This document shows positions 1 to 7,160 of a stretch of 8,705 nucleotides of DNA, piece by piece; the first letter of the stretch is position 1, and the number at the start of each line of letters is the position of its first letter. The notes beneath the pieces were generated by a model, which made no database searches, was not told the origin of the DNA, and saw nothing but the letters and a program-made list of their open reading frames with translations. Source of the stretch: Bacteroidales bacterium (GTDB taxonomy: Bacteria; Bacteroidota; Bacteroidia; Bacteroidales; WCHB1-69); contig JAGCRI010000041.1 in NCBI GenBank assembly GCA_017964755.1, positions 1-8,705 of the forward strand, written 5' to 3'. Both the position numbers and the translations under genes were made by a program.

Positions 1-118
1 TACCTAAATCAATGAATATCAAACAACTATCATACAACAAACTGCTGGTTATTCAAAATATGTTAAACTACAGACCGCGCAAGGTACTTTTTTTCGATTA
101 TCCCGCCAATATTTTTTA

Positions 119-126
119 TAACTTTG
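119..126 (+). promoter_or_regulatory. possible upstream -7 promoter element (TAACTTTG)
   Basis: TAACTTTG fits the Bacteroidetes -7 consensus TAnnTTTG and sits inside the first copy of the 18-bp repeat. No TTG -33 box is visible 19-21 bp upstream. If active, it would give a leader of roughly 80 nt for the downstream FISUMP gene. It could equally be a decayed duplicate of the nearer element. Confidence 0.35.
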
Positions 127-187
127 CCACTTGAATCTATAGAAGTTAGAAATTAGGAATAATTTTCACAACACGTATTATTTTTTA

Positions 188-195
188 TAACTTTG
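188..195 (+). promoter_or_regulatory. -7 promoter element for the FISUMP-domain gene (TAACTTTG)
   Basis: TAACTTTG matches the Bacteroidetes consensus TAnnTTTG. The -33 region (about 163-167, TTTTC) is only a weak match to TTG/TTTG. Transcription would begin near 202. That leaves too short a leader for the in-frame TTG at 207 to serve as start, and favours the ATG at 216. Confidence 0.55.
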
Positions 196-215
196 CAAGT
201 TTTAATTTGAAAAAA

Positions 216-1817
216 ATGAAAAAGACGCTTGCAATATTCATTTCAATCTTCTGCATTTTCATCGCCAGCGCACAACCACCGCAGAAGATGTCGTATCAGG
301 TTGTGGTGCGCGACCATAACAACGAGTTAGTCACCAATCAAGCGGTGGGGCTCCGAATCAGCATTCTGCAAGACAGCATCGGCGGGTACATCGTCTTCGC
401 CGAAACCCACGCCGCCACAACCAACGCCAACGCCCTTGCAACTGTACAAATCGGCACAGGCACACAACTGCTTTTCACAACTCTTGCAGACATTGACTGG
501 GCGCACCACGACTATTTCCTCCGTGCCGAAATTGATCCGGCCGGCGGCAGCAACTACAGCATCTCCGGCACACAACAGCTTATAACAGTACCTTACGCTT
601 TCTATGCTGACAAAGCCAAATATACTGACACCGCTTATTTTGCCATGAACACCAACCTGTCAAATCATATTGACACTGTGTTTATTTCCAATCAAGGCAA
701 TTGTCCTATCGGCAACAACACCGGCGATATACTTTACTGGAACACTTCTGATTCGGCTTGGCACATTGTCCCCGTAGGGAATGCGGGCGAGTTCCTCACC
801 CTCGATACAAATAACATACCGAAGTGGCAGCACATAACTGCAAATCAAGGCATCTTACCTACTGTTGTGACAGATTCAGTGTCAAACATAACCAATACTT
901 CAGCAATTATTACGGGCACAGTAACAGACGGAGGCGGCACACCGCTTGTAGTAAGCGGAATATGCTGGGGAACATCACCTAATCCGACACTATCAAATAG
1001 CTATGCTTTAGTTGGCTTAGGAATCAACAGTTTTACACACCAATTAACCGGTTTAACAGTCGGCACAATATATTATGTTAGAGCTTTTGCAGCTAATAGC
1101 GCAGGTGTTGTATATGGCAATGATCTCACATTTACATCTCAAAATCAATTTTTATGCGGAACAAATAGTGTTAAAGATTTTGACGGTAACGTTTACAATA
1201 CTGTTCAAATAGGGACGCAATGCTGGACAAAGGAAAATTTTAGGGCGACACATTATTCAGATGGTACAGCTATAGCATTGGGCAGTGGTACAAGTTCTTC
1301 AATCGCATACAGATATTGTCCAAATAATGATTGCAATAATGTTCCGACATACGGGTATTTATATAATTGGGCGGCGGTAATGAAAGGCGCAGCCTCATCT
1401 TCAGCCAATCCGAGTGGGGTACAGGGAATATGCCCAAATGAGTGGCATGTGCCAAGCGATGCTGAATGGACCCAACTGACAAATTATGTAAGCAGCCAAA
1501 GCGGGTACGTTTGCGGGACGGCAAGCACGTATATTGCAAAATCATTAGCCTCAACCACAACATGGAATAGCAATTCCACCAACTGCGCTGTTGGTAATAC
1601 TCCAAGCAATAATAACTCAACAGGATTTTCCATCGTAGGAACGGGATGGTACAACGGCAGCTACGGCGACTTCAATGTTTTCACCTATTTGACGAGCACA
1701 ACCGAATCTGATGCCACCCACACATGGCGTTACTACTTGACAAATAGCAATCCTAATGTTACAAGGGAAGCCGGATTAAAAGTTAATGCATGGGTAGTCC
1801 GCTGCATTAAAGACTAA
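216..1817 (+). CDS. secreted FISUMP-domain surface protein
   Basis: Predicted 533-residue exported protein of unknown role. Residues 1-19 form a signal peptide (MKK, hydrophobic core, ASA before QPP). Residues about 20-135 match the N-terminal module common in Bacteroidetes surface proteins (PPQKMSYQVVVRD, VGLRISILQ, GTGT, DPAGG, TVPYAFYADKA). A linker with NTGDILYWN and IPKWQ follows. Residues about 214-308 look like a fibronectin-III-type fold (SAIITGTVTDGGGTP, YYVRAFAANSAG). Residues about 319-533 are a FISUMP domain (DFDGNVYNTVQIGTQCW, ENFRATHYSDG, YGYLYNWAAV, GICPNEWHVPS, WVVRCIKD). I chose ATG 216 over the in-frame TTG at 207, which would add only MKK and lies almost at the predicted transcript start. 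No T9SS-type C-terminal domain is visible. The 5' third is much more GC-rich than the FISUMP-coding part. The gene converges on rseP with 6 bp between stops. The domain assignment is firm; biological function is unknown. Confidence 0.9.
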   Translation: MKKTLAIFISIFCIFIASAQPPQKMSYQVVVRDHNNELVTNQAVGLRISILQDSIGGYIVFAETHAATTNANALATVQIGTGTQLLFTTLADIDWAHHDYFLRAEIDPAGGSNYSISGTQQLITVPYAFYADKAKYTDTAYFAMNTNLSNHIDTVFISNQGNCPIGNNTGDILYWNTSDSAWHIVPVGNAGEFLTLDTNNIPKWQHITANQGILPTVVTDSVSNITNTSAIITGTVTDGGGTPLVVSGICWGTSPNPTLSNSYALVGLGINSFTHQLTGLTVGTIYYVRAFAANSAGVVYGNDLTFTSQNQFLCGTNSVKDFDGNVYNTVQIGTQCWTKENFRATHYSDGTAIALGSGTSSSIAYRYCPNNDCNNVPTYGYLYNWAAVMKGAASSSANPSGVQGICPNEWHVPSDAEWTQLTNYVSSQSGYVCGTASTYIAKSLASTTTWNSNSTNCAVGNTPSNNNSTGFSIVGTGWYNGSYGDFNVFTYLTSTTESDATHTWRYYLTNSNPNVTREAGLKVNAWVVRCIKD

Positions 1818-1823
1818 CTGCGA

Positions 1824-3320
1824 TTACCTCAACGCCCGTAAAACATCCAACCCGTTTGCCCAAATAAGTAAAGCGAGCAACAACGCAAAGCCAACCGTAT
1901 TGGCATAACTTAGGAATTTGTCGCTCGGCTTTTTGCGGGTAATCATTTCCACCAAAATGAAAAGTATATAACCTCCGTCAAGGGCAGGAATAGGCAAAAA
2001 GTTCATAAAGGCAAGTGCCATTGACAGGAAGGCCGTCATACTCCAAAACATTTCCCAATTCCAAGTTTTTGGGAATATGCTTCCAAGTGTTCCGAACCCG
2101 CCAAGTTGCGTGGCACCCTCCTTTGAGAAGACAAACTTGAACTGCTTAACGTATGAAGAGAGCGTATTCAGCCCTTTAGCAATGCCTTTTGGAACAGATT
2201 CAAGAAGGCTATATTCCACTTTCTCCGATTTCAGGAAAGCATACGGCGGCTTCGGAGCTACTCCAATTTGGCCTTTGTCTGAAAGCAAAATTTCCACATC
2301 ATATAACGAATCCTCCCTAATGTATGACAATTTTATACTATCACCTTTGTATTCAACAAATTGGCTTTGAAAATCAAAAAATGAGAATATGGTGCTGTCA
2401 TTAATAGCCACGAGGCTGTCTCCCTTTTTGAGACCTGCTTCATAAGCGGTTAGTCCGGGCAACACACTGTCAATTACGAAAGGCATATCAAACTGGCACA
2501 CCGGCACCCTGCTTTCACTTTGTGCAACCACAGACTTGCCAAAGTCTTCAGGCAGGATAATCTCGACAATATCATTGCCGCGTTCGACCTGAACGGATTT
2601 TGTCCCGTCAATAACCATTGTGGTAATAAGCGTCCCGACATCCCGCACGTCCTGTCCGTCCAATGAGACGATTTTATCGCCGTTTTGGAATCCGGCATCA
2701 AGTGCAACATTTGAGAAATGGAACCCGTATGTGGCATTTTTAACCGGTATAAACTCTTCTCCCCAACTATATAGGACAACAGTGTAAAGCACAAGTGCCG
2801 TAACAAAATTAACGAGCACGCCACCAAGAATAATCAGCAGCCTCTGCCAAGCGGGTTTTGTGCGGAATTCCCATGTTTGAGGTTCACTTTGAAGCGCCCC
2901 TGCTTCCTTAGTTTCGTCAACCATACCGGCTATCGAACAATAACCGCCAAAAGGCAGCCACCCGATTCCCCATTCAGTATTATCAGGATCTCTCCGCCAA
3001 TCGTCTTGCGGGAGCGTCTTGCGTTCCTCGTCAGTCATAGCACGAAACTGGTCTTTACCATTCTCATCTTTGATTGTATTGCCGTTTGCATCCTTGAGCG
3101 GCACAAGCGCTGCCTCCACATTAGATGCAAAAAACTTGAAATGCCAACGGCCTCCTATTTTCTTCATCCGCACTAACGAAAACCATGGATTGAAAAACAT
3201 ATAAAATTTCTCAACACGAGTTTTAAATAGTCGTGCGAAGCAATAGTGACCGAACTCGTGAACTATCACAAGTATCGACAAACTCAGCAGCAGCCCTACA
3301 ATTTGATTGGTTACTCCCAT
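1824..3320 (-). CDS. rseP: RIP zinc metalloprotease RseP (site-2 protease, M50 family)
   Basis: Intramembrane zinc metalloprotease of 498 residues, expected in the inner membrane. In this family it makes the second cut in membrane substrates such as anti-sigma factors, releasing stress sigma factors; the substrate here is unknown. The zinc-binding HEFGH lies at residues 21-25 in the first membrane helix. The conserved GIGWLPFGGYCSIAGM is at 118-133, a second membrane helix at about 160-185, two PDZ-like domains at about 200-260 and 283-345, and the third zinc-ligand motif PALDGG at 445-450 (D448). A final helix lies at about 473-490. All catalytic elements are present. Oddity: a hydrophilic stretch at about 52-114 between HEFGH and the GIGWLP motif makes it longer than the roughly 450 residues of E. 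coli RseP. It starts 43 bp after the OmpA-family lipoprotein gene with no visible promoter between, so the two are probably co-transcribed. Confidence 0.95.
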   Translation of the reverse strand: MGVTNQIVGLLLSLSILVIVHEFGHYCFARLFKTRVEKFYMFFNPWFSLVRMKKIGGRWHFKFFASNVEAALVPLKDANGNTIKDENGKDQFRAMTDEERKTLPQDDWRRDPDNTEWGIGWLPFGGYCSIAGMVDETKEAGALQSEPQTWEFRTKPAWQRLLIILGGVLVNFVTALVLYTVVLYSWGEEFIPVKNATYGFHFSNVALDAGFQNGDKIVSLDGQDVRDVGTLITTMVIDGTKSVQVERGNDIVEIILPEDFGKSVVAQSESRVPVCQFDMPFVIDSVLPGLTAYEAGLKKGDSLVAINDSTIFSFFDFQSQFVEYKGDSIKLSYIREDSLYDVEILLSDKGQIGVAPKPPYAFLKSEKVEYSLLESVPKGIAKGLNTLSSYVKQFKFVFSKEGATQLGGFGTLGSIFPKTWNWEMFWSMTAFLSMALAFMNFLPIPALDGGYILFILVEMITRKKPSDKFLSYANTVGFALLLALLIWANGLDVLRALR

Positions 3321-3363
3321 ATTTCAGACTTTGGAATGATTTAAATGCTTGTGTAATTTAAAA

Positions 3364-4328
3364 TCAGTTATTGCTTATGATTTGGAAAAGTTCATCCAAT
3401 TTCGGGGTAAGAATAATTTCTGTACGACGATTTTTGGCGCGAGCTTCTGGAGTGTCAGCTGTGTCAATCGGGAAGTATTCGGCACGGCCTGAAGCTGAGA
3501 TGCGCTGTGGTGCGATATTGCCGAATTTCAGCAGCGCTTTCACCACAGAGGTAGCACGCATAACACTCAAGTCCCAATTATCCTTAACCTGCGCACTCCC
3601 CTTATATGGCAAATTGTCTGTATGTCCCTCTATTAGGACATTGATTGTGGTATCGTTCTCAAGAATTTTTGCAACTTCTTTTAAAGCAGCTTCCCCTGCA
3701 GCTTCTATTTCCCATTTCGCAGAGGCAAAGAGTAGTTTGTCGTTAAGTGAAACATATACCTTGCCATTTTTTCATATACGTTCAACCCGCTGTCCTCAAA
3801 ACCTTTAAGCGCTGCAGCAACCTTTTCTTTCAATAATCTTACCTCAGCGTCTTTTTGGTCAAGTATCTTCTGTAATTCTCCAAGTCTGACTTCTTTTTCA
3901 GCAAGTTCAGCACTCTTGGCATTAAGTTCGCGCTCACGCTCCTCCAATTGTTGTTTCATCTTGTCAACATCAGCCAAAAGTGACGAAATCTCATCATTAT
4001 TGGATTTGTTAAGTGCTGAGAAATCATTCAACAAGTCATCATAATCCTTGCGCGCCTTTGCATAATCCCGTTCTGACTGTCTCAGTTTTCGCGAAAGTGA
4101 CAGCGTGTCAGCTTTCAACTTGTCGATTTGTGAATTCAACCTGTCAACCTCATTCTGCAATTCTTTCGCCGAACTTTCAAAATCTATCTTTTCAGCGGTC
4201 ATCGCTGATAAATCCTTATTGCAATTTTTGTATTGGTTTTCAAGTTCCTGATACTTTTGTTTTGTAACACAACCTGAAAAAACAATGGCTATTACAGCAG
4301 CAGCAATTAAAATGGCACTCTTTTTCAT
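3364..4328 (-). pseudogene. OmpA-family coiled-coil lipoprotein, split by a one-base frameshift
   Basis: As read, the frame from ATG 4328 gives 207 residues, ending at 3705. The remainder of the protein continues in another frame to a stop at 3364. Adding one A to the A6 run on the minus strand (plus 3767-3772) gives one 321-residue protein. Residues 1-19 are a lipoprotein signal with lipobox FSGC and lipidated C20. Residues about 25-175 are charged, heptad-like coiled coil. Residues about 188-307 form an OmpA-C peptidoglycan-binding domain: GHTDN at 235-239, DNWDLSVMRA at 250-259, SGRAEYFP at 280-287, KNRRTEI at 299-305. The two residues that contact diaminopimelate in OmpA correspond to D238 and R258, both present. 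The tail DELFQII resembles Bacteroidetes relatives. An intact product would tether the outer membrane to peptidoglycan. The downstream frame is otherwise well preserved, so a sequencing error or recent mutation is likelier than an old pseudogene. The gene lies 43 bp upstream of rseP. Confidence 0.88.
3767..3772 (-). other. homopolymer frameshift site (A6 where A7 is expected)
   Basis: On the minus strand the codons run GAA AAA ATG GC; with seven A they would read GAA AAA AAT GGC (E K N G), continuing directly into KVYVSLNDKLLFASAKWEI and the OmpA-C domain. The observed frame instead ends in an unrelated 20-residue tail. The 966-nt span of the corrected gene is exactly 322 codons, consistent with a single lost base here. 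Confidence 0.85.
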
Positions 4329-4370
4329 ATTCTTTTTTGTCTTTTAAAATGAATTTTTATTCTTAACTGA

Positions 4371-4378
4371 CAAAAATA
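4371..4378 (-). promoter_or_regulatory. -7 promoter element for the OmpA-family lipoprotein gene
   Basis: Read on the minus strand this is TATTTTTG, fitting TAnnTTTG. It lies about 43 bp before ATG 4328, predicting a leader of about 37 nt. No TTG -33 box is seen at the right distance. The ten bases GACAAAAATA (plus strand, 4369-4378) recur at 7090-7099 in front of the lamin-tail gene. The surrounding 105-bp gap (4329-4433) is AT-rich and shows no strong terminator hairpin. Confidence 0.45.
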
Positions 4379-4433
4379 AACCCTATGCCCCTTTGTAAAT
4401 GGTTAATTTGAAAAAAATTATAAACACATTTTT

Positions 4434-7070
4434 TTAATAAACTGCGCCTTTTTTTATAGCAATTCCAATATGCTTTTTATATGATTTTGTCTTGCCAGAC
4501 AAATTCCAAAATTGCATTTTTACTATATAAATATCAGGACATGCCATGGTGCCTTTTTCAGTAATACCGTCCCAAATATACTTCACTTCCGTGCCACAAA
4601 GTTCATTATTGGCTAACGTTTTGACAACATTTCCATTTCTGTCGAAAACAATAACACTGACTCTGTTTTCTGTGTCATCAAACTTACAATATATTTCAGC
4701 ATAGTCGTCAAATCCATCATTATCTGGTGAAAAAATTTCAGGTATAACCTGCAATTTGTCCCCATTTGAGAAATCCTCAGACCATTGCGAATTTTTGTAA
4801 CCGGGGGTGGCAAAACCAACACTTGCCGCTGCAGATTTCCAATTGTTCTCACCATTCAGGGCAGCTGTATGTATCCTCTCCAAAGAGACCCCGTCCGTAC
4901 TTTTAAGCATAGCATAGTGCATTTCATCACCATATATCACTTTGTCAATTTTGTTGTATTCGCAATCTGTAAGATGAACAATCCCTTTCCCATTTGAAAA
5001 TGCGGGAAGTGAATCGCACTGCAAAAGGTTTTCAGGATACGGGCAATAATACTGCGCTTTTGTCAATAACGCGTTTTTACAGATAGCAATGTATGATTGG
5101 GGAAACAGCAGTCCGCCCTCATAATCTACAGAACACGACTTTGCCGGATATTCGTCTCCGCCGGAGCCTATCCGCATATCTTTGAGACTTATTGTCTTTG
5201 ATGAACGGTTGTATATTTCAATAAAATCCGCATCACTGTTTTCTGGCGGGTCGCTCAATATCTCGTTGATGATAACATCACCATAAACTGGTTTTTCTGG
5301 CAAGCAGAATTTTATCCGACTGCCAAGTTCAACTGTCTGGTCAACACAATCGCATATGGAATCCTTCACCGACAAAGTATATGTTCTGCCAGTCTCAAAC
5401 GGTGCCGTCACCACAATTTTCCACGATGCATTACTATGAGAAACAGCTTCCACATAACTTATTGTGGCATTGTCTATCTCTATAGGTATCTTATCATCAG
5501 TGAAATGCACTGTTTCTGTAAAATATAATAAAAGTGTATATGGATTTTCTACAGCAATTTTGCGTATCTCCGGCGGCTCCACATCCGAATTTTCCTTCGT
5601 TACGGAATTACATTTGCAAGGCGTTCCCCCTTCAACAGCTTCTGACGAAAACCAGTTTTCCCTCCCACCGCAAGGATTTTCAATATCAGCCATTTCCAAT
5701 GCCCACCCCCCGTCTTTTTTATACTCTTGGGTATGCCATTCCTTTTTAAATTCCACATTATGAATAACTTCGCCAAAATCACTCCAAAGCGTTATATTCT
5801 GCCCGGCATCAGTGATCGTTAAAGACGAAACAAGCGCAAGCGGCGAATATTGCGCAAACAAACTTTGGCTGCCGCTCCCCACTATCAACGCGTAACCTCC
5901 TGAATCTATGATTGCTGCAGATAACTCCCGCACAGATGTCCCTATCTGTATCTTCCAACCACATAGCGAAATAGGATGCTCTGCCCGGTTCTTGAGTTCC
6001 AAATATTCTGCTGGAGGCAGCCCGACAGTGGGGTAAGGGTCAGCCATTATTTCACTTATTACCACATCATTACGTTTAGGCTTTTGAAATCTGAATTCAG
6101 CTGTGTCGGAACTTGATATGTTTCCCGAACAATCGGAAATACCACTGCACTTCAGATGATATGTCCTTCTATCAGCAAATTCCTCCGCAAATGTCAGAAT
6201 GACTTTATCATAACAATTTTGCACAAACTGACAACCAATTGGGGAAACATTATCTTCCATAACAACATATTTATCAGTCAATAAAGCTGTTGCCGCTGTC
6301 GTTTTTTCTGAATAATTTACTATGATACTGTTCAATGATGTAGTCAAAGATATGCTCGTCATTTTCGGAGCGGTCGTGTCAATACGAGGCGCTCCGCAAT
6401 AAATGTCGTCAAAAATGAATTTTCCTATGTTACTTGATGTGAACTGACAATATATTCCCATATAACCGCCAGCTGCCTCAAAATAGTTATTATCGCATTC
6501 CGAATCGAGCTTGTATTCACCGCTAAGCAAATTATCCACATAGACTTGCCAACGATTTTCATCATCTTTTATAACTTTTATATTATAATCAAAACTATTG
6601 CTGATCAATCCATTTGTTCCGCGGCAGACAGATACGACTGTTCCACCAGACTTATAAAACAATTCAACAGCGTCATTGCTTTGATTTTCACCAAATTGCA
6701 AATAAAACCCACTAAGTTCGGTGTCGGTAAGATCCGCCCTGTCAGCAATAAGGTAAAACCTCGCAAAATTGTTTGCTGACGGGGCAAAATTCAGTTTTAT
6801 TCTGATGTGCCATTCACATTCGTCTGTCCCTACCAAGTGCGCGGTCGAAAGGTATGCCTTTCCGCTTTCGTTGCCGCTAAGCGTAAGCATACCCTCCCCC
6901 GTCACACCGAAACTTCCGACATCACCTCCCCAAGGAACTCCACTGCATATATCCCCATCTCCAAAATCATCGTAAACCTGTGATTTACATATTGCTAATG
7001 TGAACAATAACGCAGAAAAAACAAATAGTTTTTCTAAAGTCGCCTGAACAGTTTTAATCTTCCATTTCAT
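4434..7070 (-). CDS. secreted lamin-tail-domain protein with two Ig-like/LTD units and a FlgD-Ig-like C terminus
   Basis: Predicted 878-residue exported protein. Residues 1-31 are a signal peptide (basic start, FVFSALLFTLAIC core, cut near KSQ-VYDD). Residues about 33-227 resemble a concanavalin/LamG-type beta-sandwich (DDFGDGD, GFYLQFGEN, FIFDDIYCG). A two-part repeat follows. First come an Ig-like segment (about 233-328) and lamin-tail domain 1 (about 335-490, VVISEIMADP). Then come a second Ig-like segment (about 498-591) and lamin-tail domain 2 (about 598-760, VIINEILSDP). Residues about 772-872 match the FlgD-Ig-like/CHU_C-type C-terminal module (IFSPDNDGFDD, VFDRNGNVVKTL, KYIWDGITEKG, IYIVKM). 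Such C termini in Bacteroidetes often accompany type IX secretion or gliding-type export, so surface location is inferred. The mature part has 25 cysteines. ATG 7070 is chosen because a well-spaced promoter lies just upstream. No catalytic motif is recognised; function unknown. Confidence 0.9.
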   Translation of the reverse strand: MKWKIKTVQATLEKLFVFSALLFTLAICKSQVYDDFGDGDICSGVPWGGDVGSFGVTGEGMLTLSGNESGKAYLSTAHLVGTDECEWHIRIKLNFAPSANNFARFYLIADRADLTDTELSGFYLQFGENQSNDAVELFYKSGGTVVSVCRGTNGLISNSFDYNIKVIKDDENRWQVYVDNLLSGEYKLDSECDNNYFEAAGGYMGIYCQFTSSNIGKFIFDDIYCGAPRIDTTAPKMTSISLTTSLNSIIVNYSEKTTAATALLTDKYVVMEDNVSPIGCQFVQNCYDKVILTFAEEFADRRTYHLKCSGISDCSGNISSSDTAEFRFQKPKRNDVVISEIMADPYPTVGLPPAEYLELKNRAEHPISLCGWKIQIGTSVRELSAAIIDSGGYALIVGSGSQSLFAQYSPLALVSSLTITDAGQNITLWSDFGEVIHNVEFKKEWHTQEYKKDGGWALEMADIENPCGGRENWFSSEAVEGGTPCKCNSVTKENSDVEPPEIRKIAVENPYTLLLYFTETVHFTDDKIPIEIDNATISYVEAVSHSNASWKIVVTAPFETGRTYTLSVKDSICDCVDQTVELGSRIKFCLPEKPVYGDVIINEILSDPPENSDADFIEIYNRSSKTISLKDMRIGSGGDEYPAKSCSVDYEGGLLFPQSYIAICKNALLTKAQYYCPYPENLLQCDSLPAFSNGKGIVHLTDCEYNKIDKVIYGDEMHYAMLKSTDGVSLERIHTAALNGENNWKSAAASVGFATPGYKNSQWSEDFSNGDKLQVIPEIFSPDNDGFDDYAEIYCKFDDTENRVSVIVFDRNGNVVKTLANNELCGTEVKYIWDGITEKGTMACPDIYIVKMQFWNLSGKTKSYKKHIGIAIKKGAVY

Positions 7071-7091
7071 CAGTCAGTAATTTTAGTCCGA

Positions 7092-7122
7092 CAAAAATAG
7101 TATCTTTGCAAGCATTTGTCAA
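7092..7122 (-). promoter_or_regulatory. Bacteroidetes-type promoter for the lamin-tail gene
   Basis: On the minus strand TTG (7122-7120) is followed after 20 nt by TATTTTTG (7099-7092). This matches the Bacteroidetes consensus TTG-N19-21-TAnnTTTG in both sequence and spacing, and is the best promoter in the window. Transcription would start near 7086, giving a leader of about 15 nt before ATG 7070. Its -33 to -7 stretch covers the -7 element of the divergent asd promoter. Confidence 0.65.
7101..7108 (+). promoter_or_regulatory. asd: -7 promoter element for asd (TATCTTTG)
   Basis: TATCTTTG matches TAnnTTTG. No good TTG lies 19-21 bp upstream (the position holds GTAA), so the -33 half is weak. 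Transcription would begin near 7114, leaving an AT-rich leader of about 47 nt without a Shine-Dalgarno; only an A-run precedes ATG 7161. The element lies inside the spacer of the opposing lamin-tail promoter. Confidence 0.5.
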
Positions 7123-7160
7123 TAGTTATTAACAATTTTTAATAAAAAATTTTATAAAAA

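Larger units (their letters stand above)
110..196 (+). repeat. 18-bp exact direct repeat pair (110-127 and 179-196)
   Basis: The 18-base string TATTTTTTATAACTTTGC occurs at 110-127 and again at 179-196, identical in both places, with 69 bp between equivalent positions. Flanking bases differ (109 A versus 178 T; 128 C versus 197 A). Each copy contains the -7-like element TAACTTTG. The repeat may be a duplicated promoter core or a binding site. The copies are seen directly; their role is inferred. Confidence 0.75.

Noticed and set aside
12..134. A 40-codon open frame on the plus strand at the left edge.
   Set aside because: It is AT-rich, overlaps the first TAnnTTTG repeat, has no ribosome-binding signal and resembles no family I know. 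Most likely chance.
3340..3362. Inverted repeat TTTAAAT / ATTTAAA with a 9-nt loop between the lipoprotein gene and rseP.
   Set aside because: The stem is all A/T and has no T-run appropriate to a terminator, so it would be very weak and is expected by chance in this AT-rich gap.
3371..3808. A 145-codon plus-strand frame antisense to the OmpA lipoprotein gene.
   Set aside because: It is the mirror of a well-recognised coding region, with no leader signals or recognisable domain. The same applies to the other antisense frames under rseP and the lamin-tail gene.
4379..4433. Possible terminator after the lamin-tail gene.
   Set aside because: There are T- and A-runs but no GC-containing stem of useful length, so I could not support a hairpin terminator.
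7109..7160. Possible lysine riboswitch ahead of asd.
   Set aside because: The predicted leader is only about 47 nt, far too short for the roughly 170-nt lysine riboswitch, and it is almost pure A/T.
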